DNA from: an uncultured Clostridia bacterium
GTDB taxonomy: Bacteria > Bacillota > Clostridia > Christensenellales > Borkfalkiaceae
Assembly: GCA_905235815.1 (NCBI GenBank)
Contig: CAJOMT010000034.1
Span: 1 to 10,669, forward strand
Length of the DNA: 10,669 nt
Direction of reading: 5' to 3'
Part shown: positions 1 to 7,122 of the stretch, piece by piece
Layout: each line of letters opens with the position of its first letter
Numbering within the stretch: position 1 is the first letter of the stretch
Translations under genes and position numbers: made by a program
Notes under the pieces: model-generated
Told to the model about the DNA's origin: nothing
Database searches by the model: none
The model's input: the letters and a program-made list of their open reading frames with translations, nothing else

Positions 1-2
1 TA

Positions 3-98
3 TTTCCATTCGGCTATGAATGTATAGAGGGAAGAAAATACAGTTCCCAGGAGGAAGAACTCAAAAAGAAATGGGGATCGTATTCGGATAAGGTTTGA
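3..98 (+). CDS. 3' end of an unidentified upstream gene (partial)
   Basis: This is the only frame open from the left edge; it ends at a TGA at 96-98 and encodes the last 31 residues of a protein whose start lies outside the window. The tail is hydrophilic, with a charged stretch rich in Glu and Lys (SQEEELKKKW) and the C-terminus SYSDKV. I do not recognise a family from so short a tail. Its stop lies 10 bases before the next start, and the GAGG used by the next gene overlaps this stop codon, so it is probably the preceding cistron of the same operon. The other two frames hit stops within the first 30 bases. Confidence 0.55.
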   Translation, partial: FPFGYECIEGRKYSSQEEELKKKWGSYSDKV

Positions 99-100
99 GG
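97..100 (+). promoter_or_regulatory. Ribosome binding site supporting a TTG start at 109
   Basis: GAGG lies 8 bases before the TTG at 109-111 and overlaps the stop of the upstream gene. The next ATG in frame (codon 32) would remove the whole N-terminal membrane segment, so the TTG is preferred. Confidence 0.5.
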
Positions 101-108
101 TTTAGGTT

Positions 109-1050
109 TTGAAAGCGCTTTGGATAATTTTTGGGATATTGATATTTTTAGCGATAGGTTTTATTATCTCTCACTTTGCGCTCATAGAGTACTTTTTTAA
201 GATGTTTTTCGGGCGTATCTCTTTGGAGAAACTTAACGATAATATGTTCGATACTCCTTGTTACGACAAGAGCAAGGAAAAGATAATCGCCGCCAAGCGC
301 CGAATAGAAGAACTCGAACATAAAGAAGTTTCCGTTACTTCTGAAGACGGACTTAAACTCGTTGCGCAATTTTACGATTTCGGCAAGGACAAGACGGCGA
401 TAATGATGCACGGTTTTCACTCGTTGCCACTCAAAAACTTTTCCGTCATAGCAGAAAGTCTTATAGAGAACGGATATAACGTTCTGCTGCCGTACGAGCG
501 TGCGCACGGCAAGAGCGAGGGGGAATATATATCCTACGGCTTCAAAGAAAGCGACGATGTCTTGAAATGGATCGAGTATATAGACGAAAACACGAGTGCG
601 GAAAAGATTTTGGTTTACGGAACGTCTATGGGCGGTACGACAGTCGGGATTGCGTCGGAAAAAATCAAATCGGATAAAGTAAAAGTACTCGTCATTGACT
701 GTGGTTTTACCACCATAGAGGCATTGCTTGAATATATATTAGAGACAAAACATGCGCCGAAAAAATTGTTAGTACCGGGACTTAAACGGCGGGCGAAAAA
801 AAGAATAGGAATGAGTTTCACCGACGCAGACGCCGAAAAGTCGCTTAAAAGCGATAAAATCCCCACACTGTTTATTTACGGCAGTCAGGACAACGTCGTA
901 CCGAAAGAGTGCATTGAAAAAAGCTTTGCCGCTTGCGCTGCGGAAAAAGACCTTATAATAGTTGAAGGTTCGGGGCATGGTGTAGCCATTGCGGACGGCG
1001 GAGACGAAGCGCTTGAAAAGTTTTATAACTTTGTAAATAAATATATGTAA
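109..1050 (+). CDS. Membrane-anchored alpha/beta hydrolase 1 (serine nucleophile)
   Basis: A 313-residue alpha/beta-fold hydrolase of the broad serine hydrolase (esterase/lipase/peptidase) superfamily. Residues about 4-30 form a strongly hydrophobic N-terminal membrane segment with no cleavage site seen, so it is likely a membrane anchor; the rest is the catalytic domain. Visible motifs: the oxyanion HG at 101-102 (MHGFHS), the YERAHGKSEG loop at 129-138, the nucleophile elbow GTSMGG with Ser173, the acid Asp261 in GSQDNVVP, and the base His290 in GSGHG. The complete triad implies an active enzyme, most likely a carboxylesterase or acylglycerol lipase type, but the substrate cannot be read from sequence. 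The TTG start keeps the membrane segment. Thirty-four bases separate it from the DegV gene. The segment before the oxyanion loop (DFGKDKTAI) resembles that of hydrolase 2 (DFGNDKAAI), suggesting the two are related paralogs. Confidence 0.88.
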   Translation: MKALWIIFGILIFLAIGFIISHFALIEYFFKMFFGRISLEKLNDNMFDTPCYDKSKEKIIAAKRRIEELEHKEVSVTSEDGLKLVAQFYDFGKDKTAIMMHGFHSLPLKNFSVIAESLIENGYNVLLPYERAHGKSEGEYISYGFKESDDVLKWIEYIDENTSAEKILVYGTSMGGTTVGIASEKIKSDKVKVLVIDCGFTTIEALLEYILETKHAPKKLLVPGLKRRAKKRIGMSFTDADAEKSLKSDKIPTLFIYGSQDNVVPKECIEKSFAACAAEKDLIIVEGSGHGVAIADGGDEALEKFYNFVNKYM

Positions 1051-1084
1051 AACAAAATTGCGTTAAAAACTAAGGAGAATAAAT

Positions 1085-2020
1085 ATGGGTAAAAATTTTG
1101 TTATTTTAGCAGATCCGACTTGCGACTTATCCAAGGAACTACAAGAACGTTTCCAAATAGGTATAATTCACGGTCACTACACTACGCCGGACGGAGTGGA
1201 ACATAAGACCACGCTCGACTGGACGGAAGAAGAAAGGGACGCATTCTATGCGGCGCTCAAGAAAAACCCCAACGGGTTTACCACTTCGCCGCCGAATATA
1301 GAGGAGTGCTCTGCGGCGTTTGAGAGTTACGCAAAAGACGGAGTTCCTGTTTTGGCGCTTACAATTTCAACGGGAATAAGCGGAACTTACGACTTTATGA
1401 CGAAAGCGAAAGAAGAAGTTTTAAAGAAATATCCCGATGCGGAAATTTACGTCATCGACAGTCTGCGTTTCAGCGCCGGTTTCGGAATTATGGCGATAGT
1501 TGCCTCTAAGATGAGAGACGAGGGCAAGACCGCAGAGGAAACGTATAAATATCTCGAAGATAACAAGAACAGAATACACCAGACGGGGTGGATGGACGAC
1601 TTATCGTTCGTGGCGAAAAAGGGCAGACTGTCCAACGCCAAGGCGTTTTTCGGAACTCTTGCGGGAGTAAAACCTATCGGAGAGTTCGACTATAACGGGC
1701 TAACTACGGTAATAGGCAAAGCCAAGGGCGAAAAAGCCGCTTACTCGGTACTTCTCGATTATATGGAGAGACATATAGAAAACCCCGAGGAGCAGATTAT
1801 TCTCATCGCTACTACGGCTCGCCAAAAACAGGCGAAAGAATATAAAGAGATGATAGAGAAACGCTTTTCGCCCAAAGAGATAATAGTTGTGGGCGTATAT
1901 CAAAGTTGCGGCATAAACGCCGGCCCGGGATTGATGGCAGCATACTATTTCGGAAAACCCATAACCGAAGGACTTACCGAAGAAAGAGAATGTATTGCCG
2001 AACTTTTAAGCGGTAAATAA
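1085..2020 (+). CDS. DegV family fatty-acid-binding protein (FakB-like)
   Basis: A 311-residue DegV protein, full length for the family (about 280-310). DegV/FakB proteins are cytoplasmic; they hold one fatty acid in a buried pocket and present it to the kinase FakA, giving acyl-phosphate for phospholipid synthesis by the PlsX/PlsY route. Visible: the N-terminal DPTCDL at 10-15, TSPPN at 67-71 (usually TSQPS), the ligand-head-group loop STGISGTY at 95-102, DS at 125-126, KKGRLS at 178-183 with the Arg linked to phosphotransfer, KP at 196-197, and the hallmark GPG at 280-282. The residue that is usually His two places before GPG is Asn278 here (GINAGPG). AAGGAG sits 7 bases before the ATG. The kinase gene two cistrons downstream supports a FakB role. 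Family is certain; fatty acid as ligand is inferred from family and context. Confidence 0.93.
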   Translation: MGKNFVILADPTCDLSKELQERFQIGIIHGHYTTPDGVEHKTTLDWTEEERDAFYAALKKNPNGFTTSPPNIEECSAAFESYAKDGVPVLALTISTGISGTYDFMTKAKEEVLKKYPDAEIYVIDSLRFSAGFGIMAIVASKMRDEGKTAEETYKYLEDNKNRIHQTGWMDDLSFVAKKGRLSNAKAFFGTLAGVKPIGEFDYNGLTTVIGKAKGEKAAYSVLLDYMERHIENPEEQIILIATTARQKQAKEYKEMIEKRFSPKEIIVVGVYQSCGINAGPGLMAAYYFGKPITEGLTEERECIAELLSGK

Positions 2021-2033
2021 AAGGAGAATACAA

Positions 2034-3377
2034 ATGAAAGTTTTAAAAAACAGAGGACAAATGTTCGTTTACGCCTTATCTGCGTTTGGCGTAAATTTGC
2101 TCAACCTGATTATGGGTTCGTATCTTTGCAGCGCACTTTTGGTAGGAGATTTCCCCGCGAAGTCTATTCCTTATCACACTTTTGAGGGCAAAGACCTCGT
2201 AGTTGCGGGAGCGTGGGCGGTATTCGGCATTATAGCCAAAATAATCGACGGTATCATAGATATACCTATGGCGTCGTTTACGGATAATTTGCGTTCAAAA
2301 TTCGGCAGAAGGCGTCCGGCAATACTTATGGGAATGATACCTATGATATTAGCTTACGTATTGTTTTTAGTGGTTCCCAATCCTTCGGGCGTGTCGTGGT
2401 TAAACACCATTTACTTCTTCGTAATGCTCTGTATATTCTATTCGAGTTACACGCTGACGATGGTAACATATTACTCCACGTTTACGGAGATAGTCGATAA
2501 CGAGCACGACAGAAACTTCATTTCAAACGTAAAATCCGTTTGCGATATAGTTTATTTCGTGGTAGGTTACGTCGTCGTTGCAAATCTGCTTGAAGGAATA
2601 AATATCCGTTGGGTAGCCCTGATGCTGTTGCCGCTCGTTTTGACGATGATGATACCTATGTTCATGATAAAAGAGCCGTCTACGCTTAACGGACTTGGCG
2701 GCGGAGAAAAGAGCGTTAATTTAATAAAATCTTTGGGATATACTTTTAAGAACAAGGACTTTATTATATGGATGGTCGCATATGCGTTTATGACTTTCGG
2801 TATTCAACTCTTTTTAAGCGGAATTAACGAATACTTTAAGGCGACAGGAATGAGTATGATGCTCGTTATGTCGGCGTCGTTTGCGCCCGTTCCGGCTACG
2901 CTGGTACTATACAATCACATAATCAAAAAGAAAGGTTTCAGATTTGGTTTCCAATACTCGATGATACTGTTTGCGGTCGGATCGCTGTCTATGTTCGGCG
3001 TATCGTTTTTAGAAGCAAGCACCATGCGCACGGTACTTGCGGTAATAAGCGGACTTATATGTTCGTTCTCGGTAGGCTCGATGTTTGCGGTTGCGTACTC
3101 CATACCGTCGCAACTCGCCGCCGACGACGAAAAGAGGACGGGAATATCCCACTCCGCAATGTATTTTGCGGTTCAGGGCTTGTTTTCGGGCGTAGCGACG
3201 GGAATAGGCGGCTTTGCGGTGTTGACGCTTTTAAAACAGACGCACCACAGTAATCTCATAACTTTAATAACGGCTATCGCCTGTCTGATAGCGTTTGCGC
3301 TGGCGTTTATATTGCCTAAGAGCATTGTAAATCTCGGCAAAGTGGAAAATAAAGAAAATTCGAAAGAAAAAGTTTAA
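2034..3377 (+). CDS. MelB-like GPH/MFS_2 family cation symporter
   Basis: A 447-residue polytopic membrane protein with about 12 hydrophobic segments, of the glycoside-pentoside-hexuronide:cation symporter family (MFS_2). The diagnostic helix II / loop 2-3 block is present: Asp72 and Asp76, which match the MelB cation-site Asp55 and Asp59, followed by Asp84 and the basic RSKFGRRRP at 87-95. The FTEIVDNEHDR region at 150-160 is also typical. Aligned by eye to MelB, the sugar-binding aspartates (Asp19 on helix I, Asp124 on helix IV) fall on Asn21 and Met143, so a standard galactoside substrate is unlikely. The C-terminus is a short charged tail. AAGGAG lies 7 bases before the ATG, and the DegV stop is 13 bases upstream. 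Placement between a fatty-acid carrier gene and fatty acid kinase hints at a lipid or glycolipid substrate; the downstream rhamnosidase hints at a rhamnoside. The substrate is undetermined. Confidence 0.88.
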   Translation: MKVLKNRGQMFVYALSAFGVNLLNLIMGSYLCSALLVGDFPAKSIPYHTFEGKDLVVAGAWAVFGIIAKIIDGIIDIPMASFTDNLRSKFGRRRPAILMGMIPMILAYVLFLVVPNPSGVSWLNTIYFFVMLCIFYSSYTLTMVTYYSTFTEIVDNEHDRNFISNVKSVCDIVYFVVGYVVVANLLEGINIRWVALMLLPLVLTMMIPMFMIKEPSTLNGLGGGEKSVNLIKSLGYTFKNKDFIIWMVAYAFMTFGIQLFLSGINEYFKATGMSMMLVMSASFAPVPATLVLYNHIIKKKGFRFGFQYSMILFAVGSLSMFGVSFLEASTMRTVLAVISGLICSFSVGSMFAVAYSIPSQLAADDEKRTGISHSAMYFAVQGLFSGVATGIGGFAVLTLLKQTHHSNLITLITAIACLIAFALAFILPKSIVNLGKVENKENSKEKV

Positions 3378-3389
3378 TCGGAAAATTTT

Positions 3390-5039
3390 ATGAGAAACAG
3401 ACTTGACGGCGTTACGTTTTCGGGAATGGTTTTAAACGGTTATCATAGCCTTTTGGAAAAGGAAGCGGAGATAAACGCAATGAACGTATTTCCCGTCGCC
3501 GACGGCGATACCGGCACGAATATGCGCTTAACGCTCGAAAACGGAATAAATAACGCAAAAAAGACCAAACATCTCGGCGAGTATCTGAAAGACTTATCCA
3601 AGGGAATGTTACTCGGAGCAAGGGGAAATTCGGGGGTAATACTTTCGCAGATATTCAAGGGAATGTACTTATCTCTTGCCCATGACGGCGTGGCTAATCC
3701 CGGCGAGATAAGGGACGCACTCATATCGGCGTATATGACCGCTTATAAGGCGGTCGTTCGTCCGGTAGAGGGTACGATTTTGACCGTTGCGAGGGAAGGT
3801 ATCGAAAACATAAAGAGTCAGATTTACGGCAGAACGCAGATTGCCAATCTCTTTTCGATGTATTTGGCGGAGATGAGAAAGAGTCTTGCAAACACCCCGA
3901 ATATGCTGCCCGTTTTGAAAAGTGCGGGAGTTGTGGATAGCGGAGCGTTCGGCTATATAACCATACTCGACGGAATGACGAAATATCTTTACGGCGACAA
4001 GAGCGTGAAGAAATCGAGCGGCGCCGCTTTGCCGAAAACAGAGGTTGCGGCGACTGTCGATACCGTTTCGTCATTCAATGAGGACAGCGAGTTCAAAGAC
4101 GGTTATTGTATGGAGTTTTTGCTCCAACTTATGACTTCCAAGCACTATAAAGAAGTTTTCAATATAAAGACGTATCTTACGGCGCTGAAACCGCTCGGAG
4201 AGTCTATCGTAGCGATACAGGAAGGCAGTATAGTAAAAGTACATATCCACACCTTTTCCCCTGCGCCTATAATTACGCTCTCACAGGCGTTCGGCGAGTT
4301 CGTTTCTTTTAAACTCGAAAATATGACTTTGCAGCATAACGAAACGTCCAAAAAGAGCGAAAAGGTCGAAAAGCCCAAAAAAGAGTTCGGTATAATAGCG
4401 GTCGTCGACGGCGACGGAATGGAAAATCTTTATAAAGATCTGGGCGCAGATATAGTGCTTTCGGGCGGAAAGAGTATGAATACGTCGTCGGGAGAATTTA
4501 AAGCCGCTATCGAAGAATTAAACGCCGAAACTACGGTAATAATGCCGAATAATCCGAATACGTTCGAGGCGGCGAACCAAGCGGTTTTACTGTCCGAACG
4601 CAAAGGCGTGGTAGTTATTCCGACGAAGAACGCAGTAGAGGGATACTTTGCGCTTTCAATGGATTTGGCGGACGCCAAGCCCGATTACCGCATAGAAATG
4701 ATGAAAAGCGGTACGGACGGGTTGGACGTTATAACCGTTTCGACTGCGGTAAAGGATTATTCGTCGGACGATTTCAAGTGCAGTGCTTGCGACGAAGTGG
4801 GCGTTTTGAACGGTAAAATGGTCGCCGCATGCGGCGGCTTGACCGAAGCGCTTTTAAGCGCAGTCAAGAAAATAGAAAATATCGAAGACAAGACGGCGTT
4901 CGTCGTGTTTTTGGGAAAAGACGCATTGGAAAAAGAGGACGAAATTTGTTCTGCGCTAAGCGTTGCGTATGACGATAAGGAAGTACAGATTATATGCGGC
5001 GGACAAAGCGTCTATGAAATAATGGTGGGTGTAGTATGA
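3390..5039 (+). CDS. fakA: Fatty acid kinase subunit A (FakA; DAK2/DhaL-like kinase)
   Basis: A 549-residue cytoplasmic kinase, matching the FakA length of about 550. It uses ATP to phosphorylate a fatty acid held by a DegV/FakB partner. Three parts can be seen. Residues 1-202 are the DhaL-like nucleotide-binding domain, with NVFPVADGDTGTN at 32-44 (Asp38 and Asp40 are metal ligands), GARGNSGVILSQ at 76-87 and DSGAFGY at 183-189. Residues about 235-315 are the middle domain, with Cys240 in GYCMEF and His285/His287 in KVHIHT, the expected zinc ligands. A Lys/Glu-rich linker (about 316-332) leads to the C-terminal DegV-like domain (333-549). All key residues are present. The motif positions confirm the start, yet the upstream site is weak: only GGA at 3380-3382, 7 bases from ATG. 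The start lies 12 bases after the transporter stop, so coupling is possible. The gene overlaps the next by 4 bases. Dihydroxyacetone kinase is unlikely given this architecture. Confidence 0.93.
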   Translation: MRNRLDGVTFSGMVLNGYHSLLEKEAEINAMNVFPVADGDTGTNMRLTLENGINNAKKTKHLGEYLKDLSKGMLLGARGNSGVILSQIFKGMYLSLAHDGVANPGEIRDALISAYMTAYKAVVRPVEGTILTVAREGIENIKSQIYGRTQIANLFSMYLAEMRKSLANTPNMLPVLKSAGVVDSGAFGYITILDGMTKYLYGDKSVKKSSGAALPKTEVAATVDTVSSFNEDSEFKDGYCMEFLLQLMTSKHYKEVFNIKTYLTALKPLGESIVAIQEGSIVKVHIHTFSPAPIITLSQAFGEFVSFKLENMTLQHNETSKKSEKVEKPKKEFGIIAVVDGDGMENLYKDLGADIVLSGGKSMNTSSGEFKAAIEELNAETTVIMPNNPNTFEAANQAVLLSERKGVVVIPTKNAVEGYFALSMDLADAKPDYRIEMMKSGTDGLDVITVSTAVKDYSSDDFKCSACDEVGVLNGKMVAACGGLTEALLSAVKKIENIEDKTAFVVFLGKDALEKEDEICSALSVAYDDKEVQIICGGQSVYEIMVGVV

Positions 5040-5989
5040 TAGCGGTCTATATTATTCTCGGAATTCTGGGTGCAGGGCTTATATTTTTCTTGTTGCCGAC
5101 GATGCTTATATCGACCGTCATATATACGGTGTTATTCGTCAGAACGAACAAAAATAAATGGTCGAGGACTTGCAGTTGGGATAACGAGGAGCAACGGCAA
5201 ATGTTCGCCGAAGGCAAAAAGTGGGGCGAAGAAAACGAGGCTTTCAGAAAGACGGTAGAGATAAAAAGCGGCAAATATCGACTTATAGGCGAGTATTTTG
5301 ATTTCGGAAACGATAAAGCGGCAATAATAATACCGGGAAGAATGGAATCGGGAACTTACTCGTATTATTTTTCCGAGCCTTATAAAAAGGCAGGGTATAA
5401 CGTTTTAGCGATAGATAACAGAAGTCATGGACTGTCGGACGGCAAATTCAATACTCTCGGTTTAAAAGAGTATAAGGATATTTTGCTTTGGGGAAAGTTT
5501 TTGCACGACGAATTGAATATCGGGGATATAGTTATTCACGGAATTTGCATAGGGAGTGCGACGGGACTGTACGCTTTGACTTCCGAAAACTGTCCCGAAT
5601 ATTTCCGCGCGCTCGTTGCGGACGGAATGTATACCGACTTTGCCGAATCCTTTAAAAATCATTTAATCGAGAAGAAAAAGCCGCTATTTCCGTACAGTGC
5701 GGAAGTTATGTGGCTGGTCGGCTTGACGGCAGGCAGAAGCGTTTCCAAGAACGCTCCTATCCGCCATATAGGAAAACTTAATAAGCCGATACTTTTTATT
5801 TACAGTAAAGAAGATACGTATTCTACGCCCGACAAGGCGAAAATTCTTTTCGAGGCGGCAAACGAACCGAAAAAACTCGTTTGGTTCGAACACGGAATAC
5901 ATTCTCACGTACGGATAAATGCGCCCGAGAAGTACGACGAAACTATAATAGACTTTTTGAAGGACTACGAGGCGGTTGCGTCGGACTGA
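5036..5989 (+). CDS. Membrane-anchored alpha/beta hydrolase 2 with cysteine nucleophile
   Basis: A 317-residue alpha/beta hydrolase. Residues 2-35 are a long hydrophobic N-terminal segment followed by a strongly basic stretch (RTNKNKWSR), which by the positive-inside rule places the catalytic domain in the cytoplasm. The fold follows hydrolase 1: DFGNDKAAI at 89-97, the DNRSHGLSDG loop at 127-136, and the elbow GICIGS at 169-174, where the usual Ser is Cys171. The likely acid is Asp260 (SKED) and the likely base His289 (HGIHSH, aligned with His290 of hydrolase 1). The oxyanion HG is replaced by Pro100-Gly101. Cysteine nucleophiles in this fold are known from dienelactone hydrolase, so activity is plausible, but loss of ordinary esterase activity is also possible. 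The start overlaps the FakA stop (ATGA), giving translational coupling and a probable functional link with the kinase. Substrate unknown. Confidence 0.85.
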   Translation: MIAVYIILGILGAGLIFFLLPTMLISTVIYTVLFVRTNKNKWSRTCSWDNEEQRQMFAEGKKWGEENEAFRKTVEIKSGKYRLIGEYFDFGNDKAAIIIPGRMESGTYSYYFSEPYKKAGYNVLAIDNRSHGLSDGKFNTLGLKEYKDILLWGKFLHDELNIGDIVIHGICIGSATGLYALTSENCPEYFRALVADGMYTDFAESFKNHLIEKKKPLFPYSAEVMWLVGLTAGRSVSKNAPIRHIGKLNKPILFIYSKEDTYSTPDKAKILFEAANEPKKLVWFEHGIHSHVRINAPEKYDETIIDFLKDYEAVASD

Positions 5990-6018
5990 GGTTTTGGGGC
6001 TTAATAAGCGTTATTGAA

Positions 6019-6027
6019 CGGCGGTGA
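6019..6027 (+). promoter_or_regulatory. Ribosome binding site selecting the ATG at 6033
   Basis: CGGCGGTGA matches the anti-SD complement AGGAGGTGA at 7 of 9 positions and lies 5 bases before ATG 6033-6035. An in-frame GTG at 6024 sits inside this site, so it is unlikely to be the start. Confidence 0.6.
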
Positions 6028-6032
6028 ATTTG

Positions 6033-7121
6033 ATGAAAGACGGCAAAAAGGACGACAATTTAAAAGAAATAATAAAAAAGGGTTCTGGGTATCGAAAATT
6101 GGTAGCCACCTTGGTTGCCGTTACCGGAATGAGCGCCGTTGCGGTCATCGGAGCGAAAGAACTCTACGATTCGTTTTTCAGAAGATACGAGCGCCCCAAC
6201 TATGCGACTAAGGCGGGGCTTTATGACTACGAACTCTTAAAAGACGAACTCCCGAGAGAAGAAATAAGTTTCTATTCGGGGAAAGTCAGACTCAAAGGCT
6301 ACTATTATAAGGCAGAGAGCGGCAAGGGGCTCGTAGTGGTGGTTCACGGTCTGCACGCAGGTGCGGACGATTATCTGCCGATAACGGAGTATTTTGTCAA
6401 GAGCGGTTACAGCGTGTTCGCCTACGACGGCACGGGTACTTACGATTCCGAAGGCGATTCGACGGTCGGAATGTGCCAAAGTCTTGTGGATTTGGACAGT
6501 GCGCTCAAATTTATAGAAACAGATGCGGAGCTGTCCGCATATCCGCTGTTTTTGCTCGGACATTCTTGCGGAGGATACGCCGTAACATCGGTGCTTTCTC
6601 TGCATAAAAACGTGTCGGCGTGCGCCGGCATAGCCGCAGTGAACAACTGTTACACGCTTATTGTGGAAAAGGGAATGCAGTACGGCGGAAAGTTGGCGGC
6701 GGAAGGTATTCCGAAGATATTTTTAGAGGCTTACCAGAGTATACTTTTCGGCGACTACACGAATTACAGCGGCGCAAAAGGCATAAGCGAATCCGATATT
6801 CCCGTTTTAATAGCGCACGGAAATAACGATAAAATCATATCATTCGGCGGACAGTCGGTAATATCTCACAGAGATGAGATAACTAATCCCAACGTAGAAT
6901 ACTATATAGGCGTAGGGGATTGCGGCGGACACGACAGTATCTGGCATTCCGAGCGTTCGGCAAAGTACCGTGAAAAAGTGGATAAGGCGGCGAAAGAAAT
7001 CGACGACTCAGCAAAAAAAGCGGAGTTTTATAAGACGGTCGACAATCGGCTTTACAGCGAGATAAACTACGAACTTTTCGATAAAATAAAGGCTATGTTC
7101 GATAGGACATTGGAGAATTAA
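6033..7121 (+). CDS. Membrane-anchored alpha/beta hydrolase 3 (serine nucleophile)
   Basis: A 362-residue alpha/beta hydrolase with a basic, hydrophilic N-terminus (1-22), one membrane segment (about 23-41) and a catalytic domain. Motifs: oxyanion HG at 105-106 (VVHGLHAG), nucleophile elbow GHSCGG at 176-181 with Ser178, acid Asp266 in HGNNDKII, and base His300 in CGGHDSIW. A charged helical C-terminal extension of about 60 residues (KVDKAAKEIDDSAKK and beyond) follows the base. It shares the fold and anchoring with hydrolases 1 and 2 but lacks their HGxSxG loop, having YDGTGTYDSEGD instead, so it is a more distant relative. Positive charges flank both sides of the membrane segment, so topology is unclear. 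It begins 43 bases after hydrolase 2 and ends one base before the rhamnosidase start. Probably an esterase or lipase; the substrate cannot be stated. Confidence 0.86.
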   Translation: MKDGKKDDNLKEIIKKGSGYRKLVATLVAVTGMSAVAVIGAKELYDSFFRRYERPNYATKAGLYDYELLKDELPREEISFYSGKVRLKGYYYKAESGKGLVVVVHGLHAGADDYLPITEYFVKSGYSVFAYDGTGTYDSEGDSTVGMCQSLVDLDSALKFIETDAELSAYPLFLLGHSCGGYAVTSVLSLHKNVSACAGIAAVNNCYTLIVEKGMQYGGKLAAEGIPKIFLEAYQSILFGDYTNYSGAKGISESDIPVLIAHGNNDKIISFGGQSVISHRDEITNPNVEYYIGVGDCGGHDSIWHSERSAKYREKVDKAAKEIDDSAKKAEFYKTVDNRLYSEINYELFDKIKAMFDRTLEN

Positions 7122-7122
7122 A

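Noticed and set aside
3059..3253. Small + strand reading frame inside the transporter gene
   Set aside because: Wholly inside a clear membrane protein gene in another frame, with Arg-rich low-quality translation and no family features.
3390..5039. Dihydroxyacetone kinase (DhaL or DhaK) as the identity of the DAK2-domain gene
   Set aside because: The three-domain layout, Cys240/His285/His287 set and about 550-residue length are those of FakA, and a DegV gene is in the same operon.
6001..6017. Short inverted repeat AATAA-GCG-TTATT between hydrolases 2 and 3 as a terminator or operator
   Set aside because: Only a 5-base A/T stem (7 with a wobble pair), no G/C-rich stem and no following T-run; it lies just before a strong ribosome binding site. 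Too weak to call.
6024..6032. GTG start for hydrolase 3
   Set aside because: The GTG lies inside the SD-like CGGCGGTGA, which is well spaced for the ATG at 6033.
6014..6211. 65-codon + strand frame overlapping the start of hydrolase 3
   Set aside because: It is an out-of-frame shadow: its translation is basic and unstructured, while the overlapping frame shows a membrane anchor and continues into a full hydrolase.
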